Origin: Lachnoclostridium sp. UBA903
GTDB lineage: Bacteria > Bacillota > Clostridia > Lachnospirales > Lachnospiraceae
DNA length: 64,000 bases
Assembly (NCBI GenBank): GCA_002294045.1
Contig: DBEP01000074.1
Span: 19,052-83,051, forward strand
Reading direction: 5' to 3'
Position 1 is the stretch's first letter, and every line of letters starts with the position of its first letter. The position numbers were made by a program, and so were the translations under genes. The notes below the pieces were generated by a model. That model saw only the letters and a program-made list of their open reading frames with translations. It was not told the DNA's origin and did no database searches. Below are positions 1 to 8,041 of the stretch, piece by piece.

Positions 1-129
1 TAATTTTATACTGTGCCTTGTATCCTCAGCCGCGATTAAATCCACTTCCTTTAAAGTACGTATAACCCGAAAGGTTATATCTTCAAGGTTGCCGATAGGT
101 GTGGCACATAAATATAATTTCCCTTCCAT
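1..129 (-). CDS. rsmI: 16S rRNA (cytidine-2'-O)-methyltransferase RsmI, N-terminal part, cut by window edge
   Basis: The 43 codons present begin MEGKLYLCATPIGNLEDIT and continue into AAEDTRHS, the hallmark N-terminus of RsmI, a SAM-dependent enzyme of the tetrapyrrole-methylase fold that 2'-O-methylates C1402 of 16S rRNA. The ATG is the complement of 127-129, and the frame runs off base 1, so most of the roughly 280-residue protein lies outside the window. It follows trmN6 on the same strand after about 40 bases, the usual Firmicute order (yabB then yabC in Bacillus), and is probably co-transcribed with it. Confidence 0.9.
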   Translation of the reverse strand, partial: MEGKLYLCATPIGNLEDITFRVIRTLKEVDLIAAEDTRHSIKL

Positions 130-169
130 ATAACAATTGCCTCGTTTCTTAAAAGATTTGCGTCGGCCG

Positions 170-940
170 TTAATATCCGTAGATATCATAGATTTCATCC
201 GTATACACATTCTGTTCTTTATAAACAATCAAAGGTGCTTCTACTTTTATCATGGAACCGCCTCCCTTAATGCTCTCTATTAAAACCATGTTAGGTTCCT
301 TGTCAATAAAGGGATGTACCATTTTCATCCGTTTAGGCTCCAGTTTATAAGCGGACAGGGTATTTATGATTTCCACCAGACGGAAAGGACGATGCACCAT
401 ATAAAATCTGCCTCCGGGTTTTAATACTTTTGATGTTTCTCTTATTACATCCTCCAAAGTACAAAGAATTTCATGCCTTGCTATGGCTTTGGGCAAATCG
501 GGATTGGTGATGCCGTGGTTATCATTCATATACGGAGGATTACTGGTAACTACGTCAAAGGAGGCCAAACCAAATATCCCGGAAGCCTCCCTGATGTCAC
601 CCGATATAATATCTATTTTATCCGCAAGCCGGTTCATGGCAACGCTCCTTTTTGCCATATCCGCACTTTCTTCCTGAATTTCCAGACCGGTAAAATGTTT
701 CCCTTCGGTTTTCGCTTCCAATAAGATGGGTATGATTCCGGTTCCGGTTCCCATATCCAGTACTGTTTCATTGGGTTTCACTTTTGCAAAACCGGATAAT
801 AAGACGGCATCCATTCCAAAGCAGAACTTATTAACGTTTTGTATAATTTTATATCCGTTTCGGTGGAGTTCATCCATTCTTTCTTCCGGATACAGATTAT
901 TTTTACTGTTCACTTTAAATTCCTCACTGTTTTTGTTCAT
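170..940 (-). CDS. trmN6: tRNA1(Val) (adenine(37)-N6)-methyltransferase-like protein TrmN6 (YabB/YfiC family)
   Basis: A class I SAM methyltransferase of 256 residues. The SAM-binding loop reads DMGTGTGI, and the N6-adenine catalytic motif is SNPPY. The N-terminal signature RNGYKIIQNVNKFCFGMDAVLL is typical of the YabB/YfiC family, which methylates A37 of tRNA. The frame stays open to 1039, but those 33 extra codons lie inside a degenerate MITE-like repeat (947-1094) and give a sequence unlike the family. I therefore chose the ATG at 938-940 (MNKNSEEF); its ribosome site is weak, so an internal start at MDELHRNGY is possible. It sits between ricT and rsmI in the conserved housekeeping cluster. 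The exact tRNA substrate in Firmicutes is inferred. Confidence 0.82.
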   Translation of the reverse strand: MNKNSEEFKVNSKNNLYPEERMDELHRNGYKIIQNVNKFCFGMDAVLLSGFAKVKPNETVLDMGTGTGIIPILLEAKTEGKHFTGLEIQEESADMAKRSVAMNRLADKIDIISGDIREASGIFGLASFDVVTSNPPYMNDNHGITNPDLPKAIARHEILCTLEDVIRETSKVLKPGGRFYMVHRPFRLVEIINTLSAYKLEPKRMKMVHPFIDKEPNMVLIESIKGGGSMIKVEAPLIVYKEQNVYTDEIYDIYGY

Positions 941-946
941 AAGAAA

Positions 947-1094
947 GGGCCGCCGCAGAATCCAGCTTATTTCCCTGCGGAAGAATATGAATTGTATCCG
1001 TAATACAATTTGTGAAAAGTATATGCGGACTCTCGCCACATATCCCCATATTCCAGACGCAAATCAGGTAAAGTTAAGATTTTGCAACAGCCCC
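947..1094 (-). repeat. MITE-like repeat, family 1, degenerate full-length copy
   Basis: The right end, TTTTGCAACAGCCCC at 1080-1094, and the preceding TTCCAGACGCAAATCAGG match the reverse complement of the left end of the copy at 37813-38020 base for base over most positions. The internal stretch TTTGTGAAAAGTATATGCGG also aligns. The left end (gggccgccgca at 947) is a worn version of the terminal inverted repeat. The copy separates ricT from trmN6 and supplies the transcribed leader, and perhaps a false N-terminal extension, of trmN6. Confidence 0.65.
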
Positions 1095-1124
1095 GTCTTT
1101 TGTTTATTATTAACTGTTTTCCTG

Positions 1125-2033
1125 TTATTCATCATCCAGATGGGAATTGACTTCTTTCATTTCCAGTATTTCCAAAGCTCTCAATTCCTCATCTATGGCA
1201 ATCTTTTCCTTTCGTTTCCTTGGTTTAAATTTCAAATCCGTGGTTTTATATTCCCTGACTTCCTTTTCATCATTTTCCAGGGTTACAATAACCTTAACCA
1301 GCTGTTTCAATACCGTGACACTCTGCACTTCCCCTTTTAACCCGTCTATGGTGGTTACAAAGTCTCCTACATTTGGCAGGGTGCTGTTTAACTCCTCATA
1401 TGCCTCTTCTTCATTCTTAAGGCAGCACATTAACCGTCCGCATACACCGGATATTTTAGTCGGATTTAAAGACAGGTTCTGCTCTTTCGCCATTTTAATG
1501 GATACCGGGGCAAACTCCGACAAATGGGTATGACAGCACAAGGGCCTTCCGCAGATGCCGATGCCTCCGACTACCTTGGTTTCATCCCTGACACCAATCT
1601 GGCGCAGCTCAATGCGGGTTTTAAACACGGAAGCCAAATCCTTTACCAGTTCCCTAAAATCAATCCTGCCGTCTGCCGTAAAATAAAACAGCACCTTATT
1701 GTTATCGAAAGTATATTCGGAATCAATTAATTTCATTTCCAATCCGTGTTTCCGGATTTTCTCCAGGCAGATGTTAAATGCCTCTTTTTCCTTTAATTTA
1801 TTTTTATTCTCTATTTCATCATCCTCGTGTGTTGCGGTTCTTATTACCGGTTTTAAAGGCTGGATAATCCTGCTTTCATCCACATCCCGGGGCCCAATCA
1901 CAACTCGCCCGTATTCAACACCTCTGGCTGTTTCTACAATTACATTATCACCCTGCTTTATATCATAACCGGCAGGATCAAAGAAATATATTTTACCTGC
2001 GCTTCGAAATCTCACTCCGATTACATTAACCAT
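1125..2033 (-). CDS. ricT: PSP1-domain regulatory protein RicT (YaaT)
   Basis: 302 residues, the normal length for YaaT/RicT. In Bacillus subtilis RicT forms the Y-complex with RicA and RicF, which carries iron-sulfur clusters and assists RNase Y-dependent mRNA maturation and the sporulation/competence phosphorelay. The PSP1 region shows the cysteine clusters GICGRPLCC and SGVCGRLMCC, consistent with cluster binding. The ATG at 2031-2033 overlaps the 3' end of holB by 8 bases, so the two are translationally coupled. No ricA or ricF is visible in the window. Function is inferred from family membership and synteny. Confidence 0.9.
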   Translation of the reverse strand: MVNVIGVRFRSAGKIYFFDPAGYDIKQGDNVIVETARGVEYGRVVIGPRDVDESRIIQPLKPVIRTATHEDDEIENKNKLKEKEAFNICLEKIRKHGLEMKLIDSEYTFDNNKVLFYFTADGRIDFRELVKDLASVFKTRIELRQIGVRDETKVVGGIGICGRPLCCHTHLSEFAPVSIKMAKEQNLSLNPTKISGVCGRLMCCLKNEEEAYEELNSTLPNVGDFVTTIDGLKGEVQSVTVLKQLVKVIVTLENDEKEVREYKTTDLKFKPRKRKEKIAIDEELRALEILEMKEVNSHLDDE

Positions 2034-3027
2034 TACTGTTCTCCTTTATAGTGAATAACATTAATTCTATAGTTATATCAAAATTAACATTAGCATTTAG
2101 TCGTACCTTAGCTTTTTCTATGGCCGCTATGATTTTCTCAATTCCTTCATAGCTTTTTGTATTTGCCTGTCTGGATATATCCAGATACTCATCTTTATAT
2201 GTCAACAGATTTAAATCCCTGGTTACCTTGTACATTAAAACATCCCGGTACCAGATGAGCATTAAATCCAGGTAATCGTTTATCCTGTTTTTTTTCTCTG
2301 AAATCCTTTTCAAACCGTCAATTATTTCATATAATTCCATTTCGTCAATGTATTTAAGCAAATGAAGCATATCATTTTTTAATTCGATAAAATCATCAGA
2401 AGACGCAAAACTAACAGCTTTTCCTACATTGCCCTGAGCAAATACGGCACTTAATTCAGCCTGGTAATCCGGAATCCTGTATTCCGACATAAGAAACTGT
2501 TTTATATCCTCCTTATCGGCTGCCTTTAATTTTAAGGTGATACATCTGGATAATATGGTGGGCAGCAACGCGTTTAAATTATTGGTAAGTAAAATTATAA
2601 CTGCGTAACCCGGTGGTTCCTCGATTGTTTTCAGCAGTGCATTCTGCGCTGCTTCCGTCAGCTTTTCCGCCTCATCAATAATATATACTTTATAAGGACT
2701 GCTATAGGGTTTGACCTGAATATCACTGTTAATCTGAATTCGGATGTCGTCAACGCCGATGCTGGCTTTTTCATGGGTAACTCTTATTATATCCGGATGA
2801 TTCTTAGAGGCCGCCTGGATACAGGATCTGCATAAACCGCAGGCATCGGACAAGTCTTTTCTGTCTTCACACTGCAGACTCCTTGCAAATGCATCCGCAA
2901 GCAGGTTCTTCCCCGCTCCGTCTTCTCCTGAGAGAATATAGGCATGGGACACTTTACCTGACCTGATCGCTTCCTTTAAATGCTGTATTATCTGTTCATG
3001 GCCGACAATATGTTTAAAATCTAACAT
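2026..3027 (-). CDS. holB: DNA polymerase III delta-prime subunit HolB
   Basis: 333 residues of the clamp-loader AAA+ family. It starts MLDFKHIVGHEQIIQHL and has a degenerate P-loop (SGEDGAGKN), a four-cysteine zinc module near residues 53-70 (the CGLCRSC region), the DEAEKLT Walker B-like box and the sensor motif LLPTILSRC. It is part of the clamp loader that places the beta clamp (dnaN, 54.4 kb) on primed DNA. The ATG at 3025-3027 follows an AGAGAGGTG ribosome site. It lies between yaaR and ricT as in Bacillus. Confidence 0.93.
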   Translation of the reverse strand: MLDFKHIVGHEQIIQHLKEAIRSGKVSHAYILSGEDGAGKNLLADAFARSLQCEDRKDLSDACGLCRSCIQAASKNHPDIIRVTHEKASIGVDDIRIQINSDIQVKPYSSPYKVYIIDEAEKLTEAAQNALLKTIEEPPGYAVIILLTNNLNALLPTILSRCITLKLKAADKEDIKQFLMSEYRIPDYQAELSAVFAQGNVGKAVSFASSDDFIELKNDMLHLLKYIDEMELYEIIDGLKRISEKKNRINDYLDLMLIWYRDVLMYKVTRDLNLLTYKDEYLDISRQANTKSYEGIEKIIAAIEKAKVRLNANVNFDITIELMLFTIKENSNG

Positions 3028-3044
3028 TCAGCACCTCTCTTCCA

Positions 3045-3485
3045 CTACGCAAAAAGATCTAAAAGAATACCTCTTATTTCATCTATTTTATTTAGAATTG
3101 CTATATTATCTTTTTCCTCCTTTATTAATTCCATGGCTAGCTCATCCAGGTTCTGGTCTATGAGTTTAATCATACCATATACACGGTGCCTCCCTCTGCG
3201 GTCCAAAAAGTTCTCCCTGCTGAATTTATGAGAGCGGTTTACAATTTCATTCATGAAATTTTTAATCAGCTGGCGGTATCTTTTCATATCCCGGACATCC
3301 ATATGTTTGGATAAGCGTTTTCCCTGCTGGATAATATCTTCCATCATGAGATTTAACCGTGCCTGCAGTTCCTGTTCCTCTATATTGCTGATCAGGGTAA
3401 ATTTAAAAGAGCCGTCCGCTTCCGGAAGGGGTGCCTTTTGTTCCACCTGACTTACAATTGGTGTCTGGTTTACCTTAATATCCAT
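3045..3485 (-). CDS. yaaR: YaaR family protein (DUF327)
   Basis: A 146-residue protein that I recognise as DUF327/YaaR from the cores FKFTLISNIEEQELQARL, LSKHMDVRDMKRYRQLIKNF and RRGRHRVYGMIKLIDQNL. The function of the family is unknown. It is predicted to be helical and soluble, with no signal peptide. A GTG at 3492-3494 would add three codons, but the ATG at 3483-3485 gives the family-like start MDIKVNQ and a GAGG ribosome site about 11 bases upstream. It precedes holB by 17 bases, the conserved order in Bacilli and Clostridia. Confidence 0.85.
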   Translation of the reverse strand: MDIKVNQTPIVSQVEQKAPLPEADGSFKFTLISNIEEQELQARLNLMMEDIIQQGKRLSKHMDVRDMKRYRQLIKNFMNEIVNRSHKFSRENFLDRRGRHRVYGMIKLIDQNLDELAMELIKEEKDNIAILNKIDEIRGILLDLFA

Positions 3486-3589
3486 AAGAATCACTGCCTC
3501 ACTTTTCTTACTGTTATTTTATACTCACTGTTCCTCATTCCTTTATGAATATAAAGCCGTATCTCGAATCCCGCTGCTGCTTGGTTTTT

Positions 3590-3717
3590 CAAGCAAGCTT
3601 GCAATTTCCTCACTCCGCCTTCATTATATCCGGAACATAAAACGTGTTCCTGATCTTGTTGCTCCAATCGCAATCAGCAAGCAGGCTTGCCGATTACTCA
3701 CTCCGCCTTCATTATAA
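3590..3717. repeat. Tandem palindromic repeat, family 3 (two units)
   Basis: The block CTCACTCCGCCTTCATTATA occurs exactly at 3610-3629 and again at 3698-3717. Each copy follows a short hairpin built on CAAGC/GCTTG (GCAAGC...GGCTTGC in the second). The linking text TGATCTTGTTGCTCCAATCG recurs in slightly changed form at about 40835-40855. The repeat fills the gap between yaaR and the kinase-like gene. A 60-codon open frame on the minus strand here is composed of repeat sequence and is not called as a gene. Confidence 0.7.
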
Positions 3718-3748
3718 CATATATTTTTTATAATAAATAGAAAAAATT

Positions 3749-4357
3749 TTATGAAGGGTTTATATCTTCAATGCAGGCTTGTTTTATGTCATTCATAATT
3801 TTATATAAACAAATATTGATGTCATTATTATGATATCTTTTTGTTATTTTTAGTTTTTTTAGATTTTCTTCTGAAAAATCCTCTTCGTCTGCCAGATATC
3901 TCCGGCATAATTCTGCATATCTGGGATTTTCCTGGTTTTGTTCCCTATGTAACGCCCGTTTTAAGCGCAGACCGTCCTCCACCTCAATATATATGGGTAC
4001 AACCGATTTTTCGCCGAAATAATTCCTTATTTGCTCATAAGCTTCCAGGGTACCGATCATAATATAGTTTGACCGGCTTAAATCAATCTGCCCGTCATCA
4101 ACCGTAAAATAATTCCAGACTCCGTGCATGGTATGGTAAGCCCTGTGTTCAATAACCTTATTATCCTGCCGCAGCTCTTCCAGTTTATCTTCACTCACAA
4201 AATAATATTCCACACCCTCCGTTTCACCGTCCCGGATAGGCCGGGTCGTATAACCGGTCACGGATTTTAAATTAAGCTCCGGTATTTTTTTTAGTTTTTT
4301 AAATATTGTATCCTTGCCTGTGGCACTTTTTCCCATTACAACAAATAATTTGGACAT
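3749..4357 (-). CDS. Guanylate kinase-like P-loop nucleotide kinase
   Basis: 202 residues. The P-loop is GKSATGKDT, and the guanylate-kinase signature appears as YTTRPIRDGETEGVEYYF. Canonical Gmk has a GPSGxGKxT loop, so this is a divergent member. It occupies the place of tmk (thymidylate kinase) in the speA(yaaO)-tmk-yaaR-holB order of Bacillus, yet is clearly of the Gmk and not the Tmk fold family. Start chosen at the ATG complementing 4355-4357 (MSKLFVVMGK), 4 bases after the speA stop, with AAGGAAAT upstream. The frame is open to 4396, but that part overlaps speA. Substrate (GMP or another nucleotide) is uncertain. Confidence 0.72.
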   Translation of the reverse strand: MSKLFVVMGKSATGKDTIFKKLKKIPELNLKSVTGYTTRPIRDGETEGVEYYFVSEDKLEELRQDNKVIEHRAYHTMHGVWNYFTVDDGQIDLSRSNYIMIGTLEAYEQIRNYFGEKSVVPIYIEVEDGLRLKRALHREQNQENPRYAELCRRYLADEEDFSEENLKKLKITKRYHNNDINICLYKIMNDIKQACIEDINPS

Positions 4358-4361
4358 ACTT

Positions 4362-5873
4362 CTATTTCCTTTCCCGTATCCTCCCGCAATCCCCAAAACG
4401 GATACTTCCTTCTTTTGCTACCACTTTAATATATTTTCCTTCCATATCCCTAAGCCCCTGAAAAGATAATCCTTTCTCCCGATACTCCGATATCCGGGAC
4501 AGAAGGCCCTTTGTAATCCGCTCACCCGGCACAAGGAGCGGAATACCCGGCGGATAAAGATAGACATACTCCGCCGTAATCCTGCCGGCGCTTTCAGATA
4601 ATAATATAACATCAAAAGGACTTTTGCATGCATCCTTTTGCGACATCACCACTTCCGGAGGTTGGATATTTCCAAAGCTGCTATCCGCAGGTTCCTTATT
4701 TTCTGCCGGTTTATTATCCGAAAGGCCGGTGAGGCAGCCGTCAGATTTATATTGGCCGTCTATTTCAAGCAGTGCGTCCCCCAGCCTCAGAAAGCCTTCT
4801 TTCGTATCTCCGATGCTTGTCATTCCCAGGACATAGTCCTTAGAAGCCATCTCCATCTGTATCCTGTACCGGTTAAGAAGCCTGTTACATAAATCCATGC
4901 CGGATAAATCCGTACCCCGTACGGATACGGTAATCTTAGACGGGTCAAAAGCAAAAAAACCGGAAGCCCTGACTGCTTCGCCGGTAAGTACTTTCAAATA
5001 CTTCAATTGTTTCATTCTGTCATAAAATAACCGGAGCTGTATATCAAAAGCAGAAAACAGTTCCTCCCTTTTTTGCTCCAATAAGGTAACGCACCGGGCA
5101 ATACCCGCCATTAAAATATAAGAAGGACTGCTGCTCTGATAAATATCTAAGTACCTTTTTACTTCTTCATAATCCACCAGCGTACCGTTTACATGTATCA
5201 GTGCCGACTGGGTAAAAGCAGGCAGGGTTTTATGAATACTGTGTATGACCACATCCGCCCCCAAACGAACGGAACCTGCCGGGAATCCCGGGTGAAAGCC
5301 TAAGTGGGCGCCGTGGGCCTCATCTACCATAAGGGGTACCCCATACCGGTGTGCTGTTTCTGCTATGGCTTTTACATCGGAAATAATACCTTCATAAGTG
5401 GGAGAAGTAATTACAAGTAATTTAATATCCGGATATTTTATCAGCATTTCTTCAACTGCTTCCGGGGAAATTCCGCCGTTAATGCCAAATTGTGGCTCCA
5501 GTCCGGGATAAATATAGACAGGTTCCAGTTCATTTAAATAAATTGCATGATAAACCGATTTATGGGAATTTCTTGCGGTTAAAATCTTATCACCTTTTTG
5601 GGTACAGGCGGAAATCCCGGTTAAAATTCCCGATGTGCTTCCGCCGACTAAATAAGCCGTATGCTCTGAACCGTAAAGTTCTGCGGCCCGCTCCATACCT
5701 TCTAACAGGATTCCCTCCGCATGATGGAGATTGTCAAAACCGTCTATTTCCGTAATATCAATGGAATAGGGATTTACCATGTCAAAAAGGGCTTTGTTCC
5801 TTTTATGCCCCGGCATATGCATAGGGTAATAATCCATACTGCCATACTTTAATAAACTGTCATATAAATTCAT
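4362..5873 (-). CDS. speA: Orn/Lys/Arg decarboxylase family protein (SpeA/YaaO type)
   Basis: 503 residues, fold-type I PLP enzyme. The start MNLYDSLLKYGSMDYYPMHMPGHK is typical. The cofactor-binding DEAHGAH box lies at about 184-190, and HSIHK gives the Schiff-base lysine at about 215. The family decarboxylates arginine, lysine or ornithine in polyamine synthesis; Bacillus SpeA uses arginine. A low-complexity acidic linker at about 380-415 separates the PLP core from the C-terminal domain. It heads the cluster that runs through the kinase-like gene to rsmI. Substrate specificity cannot be read from sequence. Confidence 0.85.
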   Translation of the reverse strand: MNLYDSLLKYGSMDYYPMHMPGHKRNKALFDMVNPYSIDITEIDGFDNLHHAEGILLEGMERAAELYGSEHTAYLVGGSTSGILTGISACTQKGDKILTARNSHKSVYHAIYLNELEPVYIYPGLEPQFGINGGISPEAVEEMLIKYPDIKLLVITSPTYEGIISDVKAIAETAHRYGVPLMVDEAHGAHLGFHPGFPAGSVRLGADVVIHSIHKTLPAFTQSALIHVNGTLVDYEEVKRYLDIYQSSSPSYILMAGIARCVTLLEQKREELFSAFDIQLRLFYDRMKQLKYLKVLTGEAVRASGFFAFDPSKITVSVRGTDLSGMDLCNRLLNRYRIQMEMASKDYVLGMTSIGDTKEGFLRLGDALLEIDGQYKSDGCLTGLSDNKPAENKEPADSSFGNIQPPEVVMSQKDACKSPFDVILLSESAGRITAEYVYLYPPGIPLLVPGERITKGLLSRISEYREKGLSFQGLRDMEGKYIKVVAKEGSIRFGDCGRIRERK

Positions 5874-6072
5874 TCCATATACATTCCTTTCTTTATTTTA
5901 TTGTACCCAATGAAGCAGGTTTATTCAATCCTTTTTGTACCTGGAATTTTTCAGCTTACTTTTTGGGTAGTATCTAACCATTTAGTAAGTTCTTTCTTTT
6001 TTTATTATATTGGTTTATACTATTAATAAAAATTATCAATAGACGGATTAAAATTGAAATTGAGGTGTGAAT

Positions 6073-6696
6073 ATGAAAGTTTTACTTATTAACGGGAGTC
6101 CTCATGTACATGGATGTACCTATACCGCTTTAGAAGAAATTGTAAAGGAACTGAAAAAAGAGAACATAGAAACGGAGCTTTTACATATCGGCAATAAACC
6201 CATCCGCGGCTGTATGGCCTGCGGCGGCTGTTATAATGACTCCGGCAGATGCATATATAACGACGATATCGTAAACATTGCTCTGGATAAGGCAAAGGAA
6301 GCCGATGGTTTTATATTCGGTTCTCCGGTTCATTATGCGGCTCCCTCCGGACAAATTACATCTTTCCTGGACCGTTTTTTCTATGCCGGAGACGGTTACC
6401 AGTATAAACCGGGCGCCGTTATCATAAGCTGCCGCCGCGGCGGTTCTACCGCTGCTTTTGACCAGCTGAACAAATATCTGACTATTTCCAGTATGCCTGT
6501 AGTCTCTTCTCAATACTGGAATATGGTACACGGAAATACACCGGAGGAAATAAAACAGGATTTAGAAGGCCTGCAGACAATGAGAACCCTGGGCAGAAAC
6601 ATGGCCTGGTTATTAAAATCCATACAGGCCGGTAAAGAAGCAGGGATTCTGCTGCCGGAACAGGAAGAAAGAATCGCTACAAATTTTATAAGATAA
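6073..6696 (+). CDS. Flavodoxin-fold NAD(P)H-dependent FMN reductase
   Basis: 207 residues starting MKVLLINGSPHVHGCTYTAL, the FMN phosphate-binding loop of NADPH-dependent FMN reductases (iron-sulfur flavoprotein relatives). A cysteine motif, CMACGGCYNDSGRC, resembles the compact cluster motif of iron-sulfur flavoproteins, but its spacing should be checked before assuming a 4Fe-4S centre. Later motifs GSPVHYAAPSGQITSFLDRFF fit the fold. The ATG at 6073 follows GAGGTG; a GTG two codons upstream is part of that ribosome site. It is a single gene diverging from speA and converging on splB. Physiological substrate unknown. Confidence 0.82.
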   Translation: MKVLLINGSPHVHGCTYTALEEIVKELKKENIETELLHIGNKPIRGCMACGGCYNDSGRCIYNDDIVNIALDKAKEADGFIFGSPVHYAAPSGQITSFLDRFFYAGDGYQYKPGAVIISCRRGGSTAAFDQLNKYLTISSMPVVSSQYWNMVHGNTPEEIKQDLEGLQTMRTLGRNMAWLLKSIQAGKEAGILLPEQEERIATNFIR

Positions 6697-6768
6697 AGAA
6701 ATAAAATCCGGCTTTTGCGGCTTTTACTTACAGCGGACAGGACAGCATAAGCAAGATTTAAGCAAAAT

Positions 6769-6835
6769 AAACAGGCCTGCCATTATAGTAACCGGGCGAA
6801 AGGGTACCGGTACCGGGTAAATGACAGGCTTGTTT
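6769..6835. terminator. Long hairpin between convergent genes
   Basis: AAACAGGCCTGCCATT (6769-6784) pairs with AATGACAGGCTTGTTT (6820-6835) in 14 of 16 positions, around a loop containing a second GGTACCGGTACC palindrome. It lies between the ends of the reductase gene and splB, so it can stop transcription from both sides. Confidence 0.6.
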
Positions 6836-6886
6836 CCGTATAAAATAAAATTTAACTATTTTGAATTACAGCCCCAAATTTTTGAT

Positions 6887-7882
6887 TTAACTGAAATATA
6901 AAATTTTATTTTTGCCGAATCTTCTTTCTATTTCATCCCGAAACCAGACTTCTCCTTCTTCCCTTAATTCCTGCTTGTAACTATATTTACCCAGGCCTCT
7001 TCCCTTCATTCTTTCCTGATCATATAAATCAATAGCTTCAGGAAATGCTTCCTCGTTTATCTTTCTGTGAATAAAGCTGTAAGTCATAAATATGATTTCA
7101 ATGAACATCTGCTTCTTCATTTTCCGGCTCAGGCCTTCCTCCAACTGGTTTAACAGCTCCGTATAGAGGGCTTTCCAGTCCTCAGTCAATATAACGGGTG
7201 CAATCAGTATCCCCGTTTTGTAATCTGCTTCAACCATTTTATTAATGGCTTCCAGGCGGTGCTTCAGAGATGACGTACCGGCTTCGGCATTGCTTATTAT
7301 ATACTGGGGGTTAACGGACATCCTAAAAATTACTCTTCCCTGATGGGCAAGGGGAAGCAGGGGTTCCACCATACTGAATTTTGTGGGAAAAGTTAATTTA
7401 CCCTTCTTACTTTTAGCAAAATTTTCAATGGTCCACGTAAGGTTATCCGTAATGGTATTCTCCAGTACCATGTCGCTGTTGCTGCCTATTTCAAAGGTCA
7501 GCTCCTTCTCGCTTTGTCCGGCTGTCCGGATTAAACGGTCCAGCATCTGTTCCCGGTTCACAAAAAGCCGGAGATAGGAACATTTATTATAATTGCAGAC
7601 CAGGTAACAGTACAGGCACATGGCGGTACAGCCCGAAGAGGTGTAAGGTACCAGATAATCGGATACCTTATGGTTTTCCTGATACTTATGTGTCTTACGG
7701 ACACCGATTATCAGCAGCTGTTTCATACGGGCAAATTCTGAATTTTCTTTTTTTCTTAGTTCTTCTATATTATTATGGTTATCAATTGGATTCCACCGGA
7801 TATCCCCAAACTGTTCCTTAAGCTGTTTGCCCAGGGCATAATTCAATACTTCCGGTTCATAATATATTTTATCCGGGCGCAT
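6887..7882 (-). CDS. splB: Spore photoproduct lyase-like radical SAM protein
   Basis: 331 residues with overall similarity to SplB, which repairs the thymine dimer 'spore photoproduct' during germination. The radical-SAM triad is present as C85-x3-C89-x2-C92 (GCTAMCLYCYL), followed by YLRLFVN and the FExxxxSD box. In the Bacillus enzyme that box is FEASCTSD, whose cysteine donates the hydrogen that finishes repair; here it reads FEIGSNSD, with serine at the aligned position (about 134). That alignment is from memory. No splA partner is adjacent. The ATG at 7880-7882 starts MRPDKIYYEPEV. It is either a variant lyase or a related enzyme. Confidence 0.8.
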   Translation of the reverse strand: MRPDKIYYEPEVLNYALGKQLKEQFGDIRWNPIDNHNNIEELRKKENSEFARMKQLLIIGVRKTHKYQENHKVSDYLVPYTSSGCTAMCLYCYLVCNYNKCSYLRLFVNREQMLDRLIRTAGQSEKELTFEIGSNSDMVLENTITDNLTWTIENFAKSKKGKLTFPTKFSMVEPLLPLAHQGRVIFRMSVNPQYIISNAEAGTSSLKHRLEAINKMVEADYKTGILIAPVILTEDWKALYTELLNQLEEGLSRKMKKQMFIEIIFMTYSFIHRKINEEAFPEAIDLYDQERMKGRGLGKYSYKQELREEGEVWFRDEIERRFGKNKILYFS

Positions 7883-8041
7883 ATTCTACCTCATTAATCT
7901 GATTTATTACCAAAAAATTATCGGAAACATAATAATTATTTTTCGTTAATCGTATAATTTTGCTGGCAATAATATTATGGATAAAATAGCTCAAATTTAT
8001 GAAGCCCCATAAAACTTTTTAAAAAAGAACAAATATGGATT

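Noticed and set aside
941..1039. 33-codon N-terminal extension of trmN6
   Set aside because: It is made of family 1 repeat sequence, lacks a ribosome site and has no similarity to the family N-terminus.
726..1730. Plus-strand open frames opposite trmN6 and ricT
   Set aside because: They are antisense shadows of well-supported genes with no family resemblance.
3491..3673. 60-codon minus-strand open frame between yaaR and the kinase-like gene
   Set aside because: Most of it is family 3 repeat sequence, with no ribosome site.
3590..3717. Possible CRISPR-like repeats
   Set aside because: Only two units, with diverged spacing and internal hairpins and no cas genes nearby. The pattern fits an interspersed palindrome.
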